Part shown: positions 54,307 through 63,513 of the stretch, piece after piece
Position numbering within the stretch: position 1 is the stretch's first letter
Layout: every line of letters starts with the position of its first letter
Source of the DNA: an uncultured Eubacteriales bacterium
Lineage (GTDB): Bacteria; Bacillota; Clostridia; Christensenellales; Pumilibacteraceae
NCBI GenBank assembly: GCA_900543755.1
Contig: UQSP01000001.1
Location: 1-64,000 of the forward strand
DNA: 64,000 nucleotides
Direction: 5' to 3'
Program-made: the position numbers and the translations under genes
The notes under the pieces: model-generated
Databases searched by the model: none
The model's input: only the letters and a program-made list of their open reading frames with translations
Told to the model about the DNA's origin: nothing

Positions 54307-54461
54307 GTTCGTTTCTCCTTGATGAAATGTCTGTTTTAACCTTTTATCGTTTGAGTTTTATCGCCGCACTGTAAATAAATTTTACTATTGTTGAATTTAT
54401 CCGCCGTGCGAATTTAATCCTCGGGAAGTAAATACGACTGAACAGCGTAAAAAGCAAGCGA

Positions 54462-56621
54462 TTAAAGGTGGAGTACACGGTCTTTTATTTCCTGGGTTCG
54501 TCCCTGGTTCCAGAACTGCGTGCCTATATAGCCGCACGTGCGTCTTGCGACGTTCATTTTGTCCTGGTCGCGGTTGCCGCAATTGGGACACTCCCACACA
54601 AGCTTGCCATCCGCTTCCTTTATCTGTATTTCGCCGTCGAAGCCGCAAACCTGGCAGTAATCGCTTTTCGTGTTAAGCTCCGCATACATGATGTTGTCGT
54701 ATATGAACTTGATTACCGAAAGCACCGCCTCGATATTGTTCTGCATATCGGGGACTTCGACGTAGCTTATTGCGCCGCCCGTGGAAAGGGACTGAAATTG
54801 CGACTCGAAACGCAGTTTTTCGAACGCGTCGATGTTTTCCGTTACGTGGACGTGATAGCTGTTGGTGATGTAGCCTTTGTCCGTTACGCCTTCTATTATA
54901 CCGAAGCGGCGCTGCAGACATTTTGCGAATTTATAGGTTGTGCTTTCAAGCGGAGTGCCGTAAATTCCGAATCCTATCGTGGTTTTTTTCTTCCACGCGT
55001 TGCACTTTTCGTTCATGTATTCCATTATGCGGAGGGCGAAAGGGGTGGCGGCAGGGTCCGTGTGCGACTTGCCCGTCATGTAGCGCACGCATTCGCAAAG
55101 TCCCGCATATCCCAGCGAAATCGTCGAGTATCCGCCCACAAGCAGTTTGTCGATGGTTTCGCCTTTTTTGAGACGTGCGCACGCGCCGTACTGCCAAAGT
55201 ATGGGCGCGGCGTCGGACAGCGTGCCTTTAAGACGGTTGTGCCTGCACATAAGCGCTTTATAACAAAGCTCCAGCCGTTCGTCGAATATTTTCCAGAACT
55301 TATCCTCGTTTCCGCCCGAGGAAAGCGCAACGTCCACAAGGTTTATCGTTACAACGCCCTGATTGAATCTGCCGTAAAATTTATAATTGCCGTTTTCGTC
55401 TTTCCAGGGCGAAAGCGCGCTTCTGCAGCCCATGACGGGGAAGCAGTTGCCTTCTTTAAGCTCCTTCATCTTCTTTTCGGAAATGTAGTCGGGGACCAGC
55501 CTTTTGGCGGTGCAACGCGCGGCAAGCTCGGTAAGGTACCAGTACTTGTCGCCCTCGTGAATGTTGTCCTCTTCAAGAACGTATATGAGTTTGGGGAAGG
55601 CGGGAGTAACCCATACGCCTTTTTCGTTTTTGACGCCCTGGTGACGCTGGCGCAGAACTTCCTCTATTATAAGCGCAAGGTCGCGTTTTTCCGCTTCGTT
55701 TTTCGCCTCGTTGAGATACATGAAGACCGTAACGAAGGGAGCCTGCCCGTTGGTGGTAAGCAGCGTCACTACCTGGTACTGTATGGTTTGCACGCCGCGG
55801 CGTATTTCTTCGCGCAGTCTTTTTTCGGTAAGTTCGTCGATTTTTTCTTCCGAAGGTTTTGCGCCCAAGGATTCGGCTTCGGCAATTATGTCGCGGCGAA
55901 TCTTTTCCCGGCTGACGTTGACGAAAGGCGCAAGATGGGCAAGCGATATCGATTGACCGCCGTACTGGTTTGACGCAACCTGCGCTATTATCTGGGTGGC
56001 GATATTGCACGCCGTGGAAAAACTGTGGGGGCGCTCTATAAGCGTGCCCGTGATAACCGTCCCGTTCTGAAGCATATCTTCAAGGTTTACAAGGTCGCAG
56101 TTGTGCATATGCTGGGCGTAGTAATCGGTATCGTGAAAGTGGATAATTCCCTCGTTGTGCGCCTCGACTATTTCATTGGGCAGCAGAATTCTGTTGGTAA
56201 GGTCGCGCGAAACTTCACCCGCGATGTAGTCGCGCTGGGTGGAATTCACTATCGGGTTTTTATTGCTGTTTTCCTGTTTGGCCTCTTCGTTATTGCACTC
56301 GATAAGGCTTAAAATTTTGTCGTCGGTGGTGTTGGACTGACGCACAAGCATACGGGTATAGCGGTAGGTGATGTACGCTTTTGCCACTTCATACGCGCCG
56401 TGCGACATAATCTGATGTTCCACTATGTCCTGTACTTCCTCGACTCCCGGAGTGCGGCCAAGCTTTTCGCAGGCGTTTACCACGCTTTCGGAGATACGCT
56501 TTATCTGCATTTCGGTCATGCGGCAGTTTTCCGCAACGGCATCGTTGGCTTTTGTGATGGCGTTTACGATTTTTTTCGGGTCAAACAACTGTTCCGCGCC
56601 GTTTCTCTTTATTATTTTCAT
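54462..56621 (-). CDS. nrdD: Anaerobic ribonucleoside-triphosphate reductase
   Basis: This class III reductase makes dNTPs without oxygen. The 719-aa product has an N-terminal ATP-cone (about residues 1-90), the central barrel, a C-terminal zinc site (CQVCG then CPNCG, about 655-685) and the glycyl-radical loop RTCGYIG (about 691-697). GAGG precedes the ATG. Two NrdR boxes lie upstream, so repression by NrdR is expected. nrdG follows in the same direction. Confidence 0.96.
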   Translation of the reverse strand: MKIIKRNGAEQLFDPKKIVNAITKANDAVAENCRMTEMQIKRISESVVNACEKLGRTPGVEEVQDIVEHQIMSHGAYEVAKAYITYRYTRMLVRQSNTTDDKILSLIECNNEEAKQENSNKNPIVNSTQRDYIAGEVSRDLTNRILLPNEIVEAHNEGIIHFHDTDYYAQHMHNCDLVNLEDMLQNGTVITGTLIERPHSFSTACNIATQIIAQVASNQYGGQSISLAHLAPFVNVSREKIRRDIIAEAESLGAKPSEEKIDELTEKRLREEIRRGVQTIQYQVVTLLTTNGQAPFVTVFMYLNEAKNEAEKRDLALIIEEVLRQRHQGVKNEKGVWVTPAFPKLIYVLEEDNIHEGDKYWYLTELAARCTAKRLVPDYISEKKMKELKEGNCFPVMGCRSALSPWKDENGNYKFYGRFNQGVVTINLVDVALSSGGNEDKFWKIFDERLELCYKALMCRHNRLKGTLSDAAPILWQYGACARLKKGETIDKLLVGGYSTISLGYAGLCECVRYMTGKSHTDPAATPFALRIMEYMNEKCNAWKKKTTIGFGIYGTPLESTTYKFAKCLQRRFGIIEGVTDKGYITNSYHVHVTENIDAFEKLRFESQFQSLSTGGAISYVEVPDMQNNIEAVLSVIKFIYDNIMYAELNTKSDYCQVCGFDGEIQIKEADGKLVWECPNCGNRDQDKMNVARRTCGYIGTQFWNQGRTQEIKDRVLHL

Positions 56622-56655
56622 AAATATCGCCTCGCATTGAAAGTTTTTGTGTTTT

Positions 56656-56671
56656 CACCATATATTGTGTG
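56656..56671 (-). promoter_or_regulatory. NrdR box, promoter-proximal
   Basis: Minus strand ACACAATATATGGTGA matches the 16-bp NrdR consensus at about 14 positions. It overlaps a probable -10 (CAATAT) that has TTGTGA 17 nt upstream. Confidence 0.7.
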
Positions 56672-56696
56672 TGATTAAAAAAAATCACAATTTTGA

Positions 56697-56712
56697 CACA
56701 ACATATTGATAT
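56697..56712 (-). promoter_or_regulatory. NrdR box, distal
   Basis: Minus strand TATCAATATGTTGTGT fits the NrdR consensus, with its centre 41 bp (about four helical turns) from the proximal box. Paired boxes at whole-turn spacing are the known arrangement for NrdR repression. Confidence 0.65.
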
Positions 56713-56829
56713 GCACAGCCTGCATATATTACTACAAAAAAAGCGACTCGGTCAAGCGAATCGCCTTAATCGCCGTAAAAAATTTTTAAAGCGTAAAATT
56801 CCCGTTCGGGACGCTAAAAACAGAATGGA

Positions 56830-57261
56830 TTACGGATTTTGAGTTCTTTTTAAAAAAAGTTCTGCCGCATTTTTTGCCTTTTTTACCGAAAGATTTTTGC
56901 AGTTGCCGCATTCGGACGGGGTGTTGCCCGGCATTTCGCCGCGGTAGGACGCCACCGTCTGAAAGGCGGAAATTATGTCCGCTTGCGCTTCCGTAAGTTC
57001 AAGATTGCGGTACAGTACGTAAAAACCCGTCCTGCATCCCATGGGCCCGACGTAAATTACATTGTCTTTTTGCGCTCCGTTTCTAAGTACGGTTGCAAGC
57101 AGGTGTTCCAGCGAATGAATTTCCCCGTCGGTGAGCAGTTTGTCGCGGTAGGGCGCGCAAATCCGCACGTCGTAAGTATAAATGTCGCCGTCCTTGCGTG
57201 AAAGATATATGCCTGCAGGGTGATTAAGGTGGTCAATCGTAAAAGAGGCTATTTTTTCCAT
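56830..57261 (-). CDS. luxS: S-ribosylhomocysteine lyase
   Basis: LuxS cleaves S-ribosylhomocysteine to homocysteine and DPD, the AI-2 precursor, in the activated methyl cycle. The 143-aa product has the HSLEH metal motif (His49, Glu52, His53), MGCRTGFY (catalytic Cys76) and the third metal ligand Cys118 in SECGN. It is a little shorter than the Bacillus enzyme. AAAGGAG precedes the ATG. No mtnN (pfs) gene is adjacent. Confidence 0.95.
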   Translation of the reverse strand: MEKIASFTIDHLNHPAGIYLSRKDGDIYTYDVRICAPYRDKLLTDGEIHSLEHLLATVLRNGAQKDNVIYVGPMGCRTGFYVLYRNLELTEAQADIISAFQTVASYRGEMPGNTPSECGNCKNLSVKKAKNAAELFLKRTQNP

Positions 57262-57458
57262 GTGTAAATCTCCTTTAATGCAGTCTTAAACCGGAAAACC
57301 GAGTTTTACAAGCAAACGTTTACATAATTTTAGTCTAGTGCGGATTCTATACGTCGTATTTTTTATTATCGAAGCAAAGTAAAACTCTGTCGTCCGCAGT
57401 TAATTATAGCCCTTTTCCCGCATTACGGCAAATAATTTCAACACTCAAAGACAAATTA

Positions 57459-57487
57459 TTGACTAAAGCGGGTAAAAATGTTAGAAT
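57459..57487 (+). promoter_or_regulatory. Promoter of the amino-acid kinase gene
   Basis: TTGACT (57459-57464), a 17-nt spacer and TAGAAT (57482-57487). The leader is about 27 nt with AAGGA, a normal arrangement. Confidence 0.7.
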
Positions 57488-57520
57488 ATACAAAAATACC
57501 GCGTTTATAAGGATTTTTTT

Positions 57521-58345
57521 ATGAATTTCGATGTGGAACTTGTGGGTAAAATAGGCTCTATGGCGCTTGTGGACAGCGTTCACGGCGAGCTTGACTACAA
57601 TAAATTCGTCATGATTTCCCGCTTTTTGAAGCCCGGCATGATTTGGGTTTCAAGCGGTGCGACCGTTATAGGCAGACTGGATTATATTCATCGAAACGGG
57701 AAGGAGCTTACGGGGCCTGCCGACGACGTCAAAGCCGATTACGCCGCGCAGGGACAAACCGTTCTGATGCAGACTTACCGCAATTTCATCGACAGCCGTT
57801 ACTCGGTGCGGCAGGTACTTCTGGAGCATAACCATTTCAATGACGAAACCAATCGCGAACATATTAAAAACCTGCTTTTGCGTTGCGCGAAACAAAACGC
57901 GATTCCCATTATAAACTACAACGACTGCGTGTCCTCGGAAGAAAACCGCAAACTGGAAATTCTTAAGCTGCAAAAGGCAGGCAAGCACGTCGTGGAATTA
58001 GTGGACAACGACGAAACCGCTGCGCAGGTGGCGTGTCTCGTTAAGGCCAGATTGCTGGTGATACTTACCAATCTCGACGGTATTTACAGCGATTTAAATA
58101 ATCCCGATTCCTTGATAAGAGAGATAAGCGGCAAGGACGCCGCCGAAGTCATTGCCAACATCGACGACATAAAGAAAAAGTGTTCGGGCGCGTCCAGGGA
58201 AGGGGCAAACGGCGCAAAGGCAAAACTCGAGTACATAAAACCCTGTATCGAAATAGGTACAAAAGTCATCATCGCAAGTTCCCGTTACGACCTTAAGGAC
58301 ATTGTGGAAAACAAAGTGCCTTGTACGGTCATTGCGGCAAGATAA
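57521..58345 (+). CDS. Amino acid kinase family protein, glutamate 5-kinase-like
   Basis: This 274-aa protein has the amino-acid-kinase fold: VSSGATVIG near residue 44, the DNDETAAQVA loop near 161 and LTNLDGIYSD near 185, as in ProB. The usual ProB GGMxTKLxAA substrate motif is replaced by NGAKAKLEYIKPC, there is no PUA domain, and proA is not adjacent. It may be a divergent glutamate kinase or act on another carboxylate or amino acid. Assignment to the family is firm; the substrate is not. Confidence 0.8.
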   Translation: MNFDVELVGKIGSMALVDSVHGELDYNKFVMISRFLKPGMIWVSSGATVIGRLDYIHRNGKELTGPADDVKADYAAQGQTVLMQTYRNFIDSRYSVRQVLLEHNHFNDETNREHIKNLLLRCAKQNAIPIINYNDCVSSEENRKLEILKLQKAGKHVVELVDNDETAAQVACLVKARLLVILTNLDGIYSDLNNPDSLIREISGKDAAEVIANIDDIKKKCSGASREGANGAKAKLEYIKPCIEIGTKVIIASSRYDLKDIVENKVPCTVIAAR

Positions 58346-58554
58346 TTTAAGCAAGACAATTCTAAGGTTAAAGACAATAGTTTTTTACGGCATTTCTTCG
58401 ATTAGTTTTTTATTGACGAAAATATAGGATTGCGTTTTTTTCGATACTCAGTTCGAAAAGCTGTGCTTTACCGACTATTTGATACTCAAAGCTGGCTTTC
58501 ATCAGATTTTTGTTACAGCAGGTAATATTTTCAATATGATAAACTCAAAAAAAT

Positions 58555-58580
58555 ACCGTCCGTATAAAGGGCGGTTTTTT
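58555..58580. terminator. Bidirectional terminator between convergent genes
   Basis: ACCGTCC pairs with GGGCGGT (one T-G pair), with T runs on both strands. It lies between the kinase and lgt; the rest of the 337-bp gap shows nothing. Confidence 0.7.
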
Positions 58581-58682
58581 AACGTTCAGACAATTTTATG
58601 AAAAAAATTAGTTAACTGTTTACCTTGTTTGTTTTCGGCGATGCGTTTTCGCCAAGCTTGTTCCGGCGGCGTAAAAAGGGCT

Positions 58683-59594
58683 CTATTTTTTATCGGAATC
58701 CGTCGGTTTATCGGCGGACGAAGTCAAGTCGGTTTCGGATACGGTTTCGGGGCTCGGCTTTTCAATTTCAGCCGCCGAAATTTCGTTATCGGGCGTTATT
58801 CCGTTTTCGTTGTCGCATTTTATCTGCGAAACGGCGTTGCTTTCTTCTCGGCAGCCGGCAAGATAAAGTTCGGGTTTTTTAAGGCGCAATACGGTAAGCG
58901 CGATTCCGCACGCAAAGAAGATTAACGACTGTACCTGCGAGGGGGAAAGCGCACCCAGAAACGCGCCGCGCGGGTCGTCGCGGAAAAACTCTATCGTAAA
59001 CCTGAAAACCGAGTATGCAAAGCAATAGACTATAAGATTAAAACCTTCAGGCTTGTTTTTAAGGGTGAAGGTAAGTAAAACCGCAAAAAGAACGAACAGG
59101 AAAACAGCTTCGTAAAGCTGAGTGGGGATTACTTTTTTGCCGATGGCGGGGAAAAACAATCCAAAGTCGCTTTCCTTGCCGTAACAGCAGCCCGCCAAAA
59201 AGCAGCCTATTCTGCCTATTGCGTGGGCAAGCGCGACGCAAGGAGCGGCTATTTCCGACTGAGAAAAAAACGCGCGGCGGATGTTGGCTTTTCGCGAACA
59301 TACTGCAAAGAGAATAAAACAAAGGGCTCCGCCCACCAGACCGCCCATAAAGGTAAGCCCGCCCAAACGGAAAACTCCCGTTTCGAAAAAGTTGTAGACC
59401 GACTGAAATAAAAACGCGGAAAGTACTCCCGCGGCGATGGACACTATGCCTGCGGTGGAGTAGTAATTATAAATATCGTCGGGAGTTTTTTTCTTTGCGG
59501 AAAGAAATCTGTAAAGCATAACCGCCGCAATAATGGCGATTACCATAAAAACCGAATAGGAGGAAATTTTCCCGCCGAACATATACGGATACAT
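58683..59594 (-). CDS. lgt: Prolipoprotein diacylglyceryl transferase
   Basis: Lgt attaches diacylglycerol to lipobox cysteines of lipoproteins such as the TrpX-like protein at 45.1 kb. The 303-aa, about seven-helix protein has HAIGRIGCFLAGCCYG (signature Arg/Gly region), PTQLYEA and the IEFFRDDPRG segment. About 55 hydrophilic acidic residues extend past the family domain. ATG 59594 is chosen over 59636 because the latter overlaps the -10 box and cannot be in the transcript; AAAGG precedes 59594. Confidence 0.9.
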   Translation of the reverse strand: MYPYMFGGKISSYSVFMVIAIIAAVMLYRFLSAKKKTPDDIYNYYSTAGIVSIAAGVLSAFLFQSVYNFFETGVFRLGGLTFMGGLVGGALCFILFAVCSRKANIRRAFFSQSEIAAPCVALAHAIGRIGCFLAGCCYGKESDFGLFFPAIGKKVIPTQLYEAVFLFVLFAVLLTFTLKNKPEGFNLIVYCFAYSVFRFTIEFFRDDPRGAFLGALSPSQVQSLIFFACGIALTVLRLKKPELYLAGCREESNAVSQIKCDNENGITPDNEISAAEIEKPSPETVSETDLTSSADKPTDSDKK

Positions 59595-59626
59595 ATAAAA
59601 GTCCGCCTTTTGTGAGCTTTTAGGGT

Positions 59627-59655
59627 ATAATATCATTTTTTTGAAGGTTTGTCAA
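59627..59655 (-). promoter_or_regulatory. lgt promoter
   Basis: On the minus strand TTGACA (59655-59650), a 17-nt spacer and TATTAT (59632-59627), predicting a start near 59620. It is divergent from the gatCAB promoter. Confidence 0.75.
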
Positions 59656-59695
59656 CATCAGGGCGCTTTACGGGATTTGTCAAGCCGTCAAATAA

Positions 59696-59724
59696 TTGAC
59701 TTTTACGTCAATAACAAGTATAAT
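59696..59724 (+). promoter_or_regulatory. gatCAB promoter
   Basis: TTGACT (59696-59701), a 17-nt spacer and TATAAT (59719-59724). The leader is about 24 nt with AAGGAG. Confidence 0.8.
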
Positions 59725-59754
59725 TTACGGGTAAACCTTTTTAAGGAGAAATCA

Positions 59755-60042
59755 ATGAAAATCGACAGAAAAGAGGTGCTTCACATTGCCGAACTTTCCC
59801 GCCTTACTTTTACCGAGGAGGAGCTTGACGCAATGGGAGAAGAGATGGGCAGAGTACTTGATTTGTTCCGCCGTCTGGACGAAGCTGACGTGTCTGACGT
59901 TCCGCCTACGGCGCATATTTTGCCGTTTGTAAACGTATTGCGCGAAGACAAGGCGACTGAGCCCATGCCGAGAGAGGAGCTTTTGAAAAACGCTCCCGAG
60001 TCCGACGGCAGCGCATATATCGTACCTAAGGTTTTGGAGTGA
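59755..60042 (+). CDS. gatC: Asp-tRNA(Asn)/Glu-tRNA(Gln) amidotransferase subunit C
   Basis: This 95-aa subunit bridges GatA and GatB. It shows the IDRKEVLHIAELSRLTFTEEE start and the VLREDKATEP segment. ATG 59755 has AAGGAG upstream. Its stop is 5 bp before the gatA ATG. Confidence 0.94.
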   Translation: MKIDRKEVLHIAELSRLTFTEEELDAMGEEMGRVLDLFRRLDEADVSDVPPTAHILPFVNVLREDKATEPMPREELLKNAPESDGSAYIVPKVLE

Positions 60043-60047
60043 GTTTT

Positions 60048-61472
60048 ATGGACATAGTTAAGTTAAGCCTTACCGAAGTAAGGGATAAAATAGCCGCGAA
60101 GGAATTAAGCTCCGTCGAAGTTGCAAAGGCGGTTTTTTCGCGTATAAAGGAAACCGCCGACCTTAATACGTTAATCACCGTGACTGAAGAAAGCGCGCTT
60201 GAAAAAGCCGCGGAGGTAGACGGCAAAATCGCGCGCGGCGAGAAAATCGGCGCTCTTGCGGGCGTTCCGATAATCGTCAAGGACAATATTTCCACTTTAG
60301 GAATAAGGACTACGTGCGCGTCCGAGTTTTTAAGCAATTATGTGCCGCCTTTCGACGCTACGGTTGTCAAAAAGCTTAAAGCTGCCGACGCCGTCATTGT
60401 CGGCAAAGCCAATATGGACGAATTCGCAATGGGTTCCGCCAACGAAAATTCCGCATTCGGGCCGGTCAAAAACGCCGTAAATCCCGCTCGCGTCCCGGGC
60501 GGCTCCAGCGGCGGGTCGGCTTCGTCGGTGGCGGCGTTTCAGGCTTACGGGGCGCTTGGTTCGGACACGGGCGGAAGTATCCGTCAGCCCGCGTCTTTTT
60601 GCGGAGTGGTAGGGCTTAAGCCTACGTATTCCGCAGTTTCGCGCTTCGGGCTTGTGGCGTTTGCGTCCTCTTTGGACCAGATAGGACCGCTTACCAGGTG
60701 CGTGCGCGACAACGCCGAGCTTTTGAATGTAATTGCCGGACACGACGAAATGGATTCCACTTCGTCCTCCGTTAAAACCGATTATACGGATTACGTTTCG
60801 GGAGTAAAAGGCAAGACGGTGGGCATACCCAAGGAGTTTTTTGCTCAGGATTTTTCTTCCGAAGTCAAAAACGCCGTGCTTGCTGCAGCAAAGAGTTACG
60901 AAAAGGCGGGCGCTTCCCTTAAGGAAATTTCGATAGGCTCCTTCGACGCCGCGCTTGCAACTTACTATGTTATCGCCTGTGCCGAGGCAACCAGCAATCT
61001 CGCGCGTTTCGACGGAGTAAAATACGGGCTGAGGGCGGACGCTGACGACTATATAGACCTTTATTACAAGTCGCGCACGGCGTATTTCGGTGCGGAAGTC
61101 AAGCGCCGCATCATGATAGGAAATTACGTTTTGTCCAGCGGCTATTACGACGCATATTATCTTAAAGCGTCGAAAATAAGGACAAAAATCAAGGCGGAAT
61201 TCGACGCGGCTTTAAAAGAGTGCGATTTTATTCTCAGTCCTACCGCACCCACCACGGCATTCGAGGCGGGCAGGAAAACGTCCGACCCTACGGAGGCTTA
61301 TCTTGCCGATATATTCACGGTGCCCGTCAATATCATAGGCAATCCCGCGATAAGCATTCCTTGCGGCGCGGATAAGGACGGAATGCCCATAGGAGCGCAG
61401 CTTATAGGCCGTTCCTTCGGGGAAAAAGAGCTGTACGGCGCGGCGGAAACTTTGGAAAAGGAGTTAGGCTGA
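60048..61472 (+). CDS. gatA: Asp-tRNA(Asn)/Glu-tRNA(Gln) amidotransferase subunit A
   Basis: GatA releases ammonia from glutamine for tRNA amidation. The 474-aa amidase has the catalytic Lys in VKDN (about residue 77), the GGSSGGSAS signature (about 152) and the nucleophile Ser in DTGGSIRQPA (about 175). ATG 60048 has GGAG at 8 nt; a GTG at 60039 overlapping the gatC stop is the alternative. Its stop overlaps gatB by one base. Confidence 0.95.
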   Translation: MDIVKLSLTEVRDKIAAKELSSVEVAKAVFSRIKETADLNTLITVTEESALEKAAEVDGKIARGEKIGALAGVPIIVKDNISTLGIRTTCASEFLSNYVPPFDATVVKKLKAADAVIVGKANMDEFAMGSANENSAFGPVKNAVNPARVPGGSSGGSASSVAAFQAYGALGSDTGGSIRQPASFCGVVGLKPTYSAVSRFGLVAFASSLDQIGPLTRCVRDNAELLNVIAGHDEMDSTSSSVKTDYTDYVSGVKGKTVGIPKEFFAQDFSSEVKNAVLAAAKSYEKAGASLKEISIGSFDAALATYYVIACAEATSNLARFDGVKYGLRADADDYIDLYYKSRTAYFGAEVKRRIMIGNYVLSSGYYDAYYLKASKIRTKIKAEFDAALKECDFILSPTAPTTAFEAGRKTSDPTEAYLADIFTVPVNIIGNPAISIPCGADKDGMPIGAQLIGRSFGEKELYGAAETLEKELG

Positions 61473-62905
61473 TGACTGCGGATTACGAAATTACCATCGG
61501 ACTTGAAATTCATTGCGAACTTAAGACGAAAAGCAAAATATTCTGTTCCTGCCCCAACGTTTTCGGCGGCGAACCCAATACGCACTGCTGCCCGATTTGT
61601 TCGGGCTTTCCGGGTGTATTGCCCGTGCTCAACAAAACCGCGGTGGAATATACCGTAAAAGCGGGACTTGCGCTCGGGTGCGAAATTTCGCGTTACAGCA
61701 AATGGGACCGTAAAAACTATTTTTATCCCGACCTTCCCAAAGCGTGGCAGACAAGCCAGTACGATTTGCCGCTTTGCCGCGGCGGCGGAGTGGCGTTTAA
61801 GGGCGCGGACGGAGAAGATAAGTTCGTAAGGCTTAACCGTATTCACCTTGAGGAAGACGCGGGCAAACTTATTCACGAGGGCGGAGTCACGCGCGTGGAT
61901 TACAACCGTTGCGGCGTTCCCCTTATGGAAATCGTAACCGAGCCCGACCTTCATTCGCCCGAGGACGCAGTGGCGTTTCTGACCGAGCTTAAAAACATTC
62001 TCAAATACACGGGAGTGTCGGACGTAAAAATGCAGGAGGGCAGTTTAAGGTGCGACGTAAATCTTTCCGTCGCTAAAAAAGGCGAGCCTATGGGCACGCG
62101 TACCGAAACCAAAAACCTTAATTCGTTCAGGTCCGTGCTGCGTTCCTGTAAGTATGAAGCGGAGCGTCAGATAGAGATAAAGGAAAGCGGCGGACAAGTG
62201 GTGCAGGAAACGCGCCGCTGGGACGACGTTTCGGGCGAGGGCAGCGGTATGCGCGGCAAGGAAAACGCCCACGATTACAGATATTTTCCCGAACCCGACC
62301 TTATGCCCGTCGTCATGTCCGATGAGGACATCGAGCGGATAAGGGCTACCATTCCCGCATTAAAGCAGCAGCGTATAGATAAATATACCGCCGAGTATAA
62401 TCTTTCGGATTACGACGCGGCGCTGATAACGGCTGACGTGGCGATTGCCGACCTTTTCGACGGAGCGGTTGCCGCGGGAGCCAACCCCAAAAAAGCCGCT
62501 AATTTCATCATGGGCGACGTAATGCGTCTTGCCAAAGAGCCGGGAAGCGAGGACGTTAACATTAAAATTACTCCCGCTCAGTTAAGCGCGATGCTGTCGC
62601 TGGTGGAGCAGGGCGTAGTCAGTCTTGTTGCCGTTCAGAAGGAGATTTTCCCCAAAGTCTGGGGGACCGACTCCGACCCCGCGGCAGTCGTGGACAAACT
62701 GGGACTTCGCCAGTCCAACGATACCGCCGAAATCGAGGCCGTTGTCAAAGAAATCATGGCCGCCAACGAGAGGGTGGTAAACGATTACCGCTCCGGCAAC
62801 ACGAAAGTCGTGTCCTTTTTCGTGGGACAGGTGATGAAGGCCACTAAAGGCAAGGCAAATCCCAAAGTGGTCAACGAAGTGCTTGCCAAACTGCTTAAAG
62901 GCTGA
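61472..62905 (+). CDS. gatB: Asp-tRNA(Asn)/Glu-tRNA(Gln) amidotransferase subunit B
   Basis: GatB phosphorylates and amidates mischarged tRNA. The 477-aa product has the GLEIHCELKTKSKIFC start, zinc-site cysteines in CSCPNVFGGEPNTHCCPIC, the DYNRCGVPLMEIVTEPD segment and a C-terminal YqeY-like domain. With GatC and GatA it forms the complete complex, so Gln-tRNA and/or Asn-tRNA are made by the indirect route in this organism. Confidence 0.96.
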   Translation: MTADYEITIGLEIHCELKTKSKIFCSCPNVFGGEPNTHCCPICSGFPGVLPVLNKTAVEYTVKAGLALGCEISRYSKWDRKNYFYPDLPKAWQTSQYDLPLCRGGGVAFKGADGEDKFVRLNRIHLEEDAGKLIHEGGVTRVDYNRCGVPLMEIVTEPDLHSPEDAVAFLTELKNILKYTGVSDVKMQEGSLRCDVNLSVAKKGEPMGTRTETKNLNSFRSVLRSCKYEAERQIEIKESGGQVVQETRRWDDVSGEGSGMRGKENAHDYRYFPEPDLMPVVMSDEDIERIRATIPALKQQRIDKYTAEYNLSDYDAALITADVAIADLFDGAVAAGANPKKAANFIMGDVMRLAKEPGSEDVNIKITPAQLSAMLSLVEQGVVSLVAVQKEIFPKVWGTDSDPAAVVDKLGLRQSNDTAEIEAVVKEIMAANERVVNDYRSGNTKVVSFFVGQVMKATKGKANPKVVNEVLAKLLKG

Positions 62906-62972
62906 CAAAGGCTGAAACCGTAAAGCTGAAGACGCTTGCGGTTGACGGATTATTTAATAAACATTTTTTCGG

Positions 62973-63008
62973 GCGCGGAGTCTTTTATGGGACGCCGCGC
63001 TTTTTTTT
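62973..63008 (+). terminator. gatCAB terminator
   Basis: GCGCGG pairs with CCGCGC, continued by GTC/GAC after one mismatch, and is followed by eight T. Confidence 0.8.
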
Positions 63009-63498
63009 ATTGCGCTTTGGTTTGAAAAATCCCCACCCCCTCGGTTATGTATAAAAAAAGAATAGCTCAATCGCAAGCATAATCAGAATAAAAAAGTAAC
63101 AATGAGGTATCGGTTAAACAAGAATATTGCAAAGCCACGGCAAGGATTGCGTTAAATAAGCGTGTGTGTCAAAAAGAAACCGCGATATAAGCGACATCCG
63201 TTGACGGTTAAGAGGGCAGTTTACTCATTCAGAATATGTTAAAACACCCGTTCCACCGATAATTTTGACTTTATTTTGTGCTTTTTTCTTAAAACGGTGT
63301 AAGGCGGATGATGCGTTACTTTCAAGCAATATTACTTGATTTAGGTCCGTAGTTTTTTCCGAAACTTAAAAACGCGCATTATACAGTAGAAAAAGTCAAT
63401 ATTTATATATGATGAATATGATTTTTAATAGCTAAAACCCGTTTAGTGTGCTAAAATATTATAAATCGGCGAAAACAAAAAAAATAGATTACGCCGTC
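63009..63498. other. Long intergenic region before the glycosidase-like gene
   Basis: About 490 AT-rich bp have no ORF, repeat or recognised RNA. A promoter is expected near 63400-63470 (TATTAT and TAAAAT strings) but no convincing -35 was found. Confidence 0.45.
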
Positions 63499-63513
63499 AA
63501 GGAGATATAAAAA

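Noticed and set aside
59634..59636. ATG 59636 as the lgt start
   Set aside because: It overlaps the -10 box of a strong promoter, so it is not in the transcript. ATG 59594 has a ribosome site and fits the family N-terminus.
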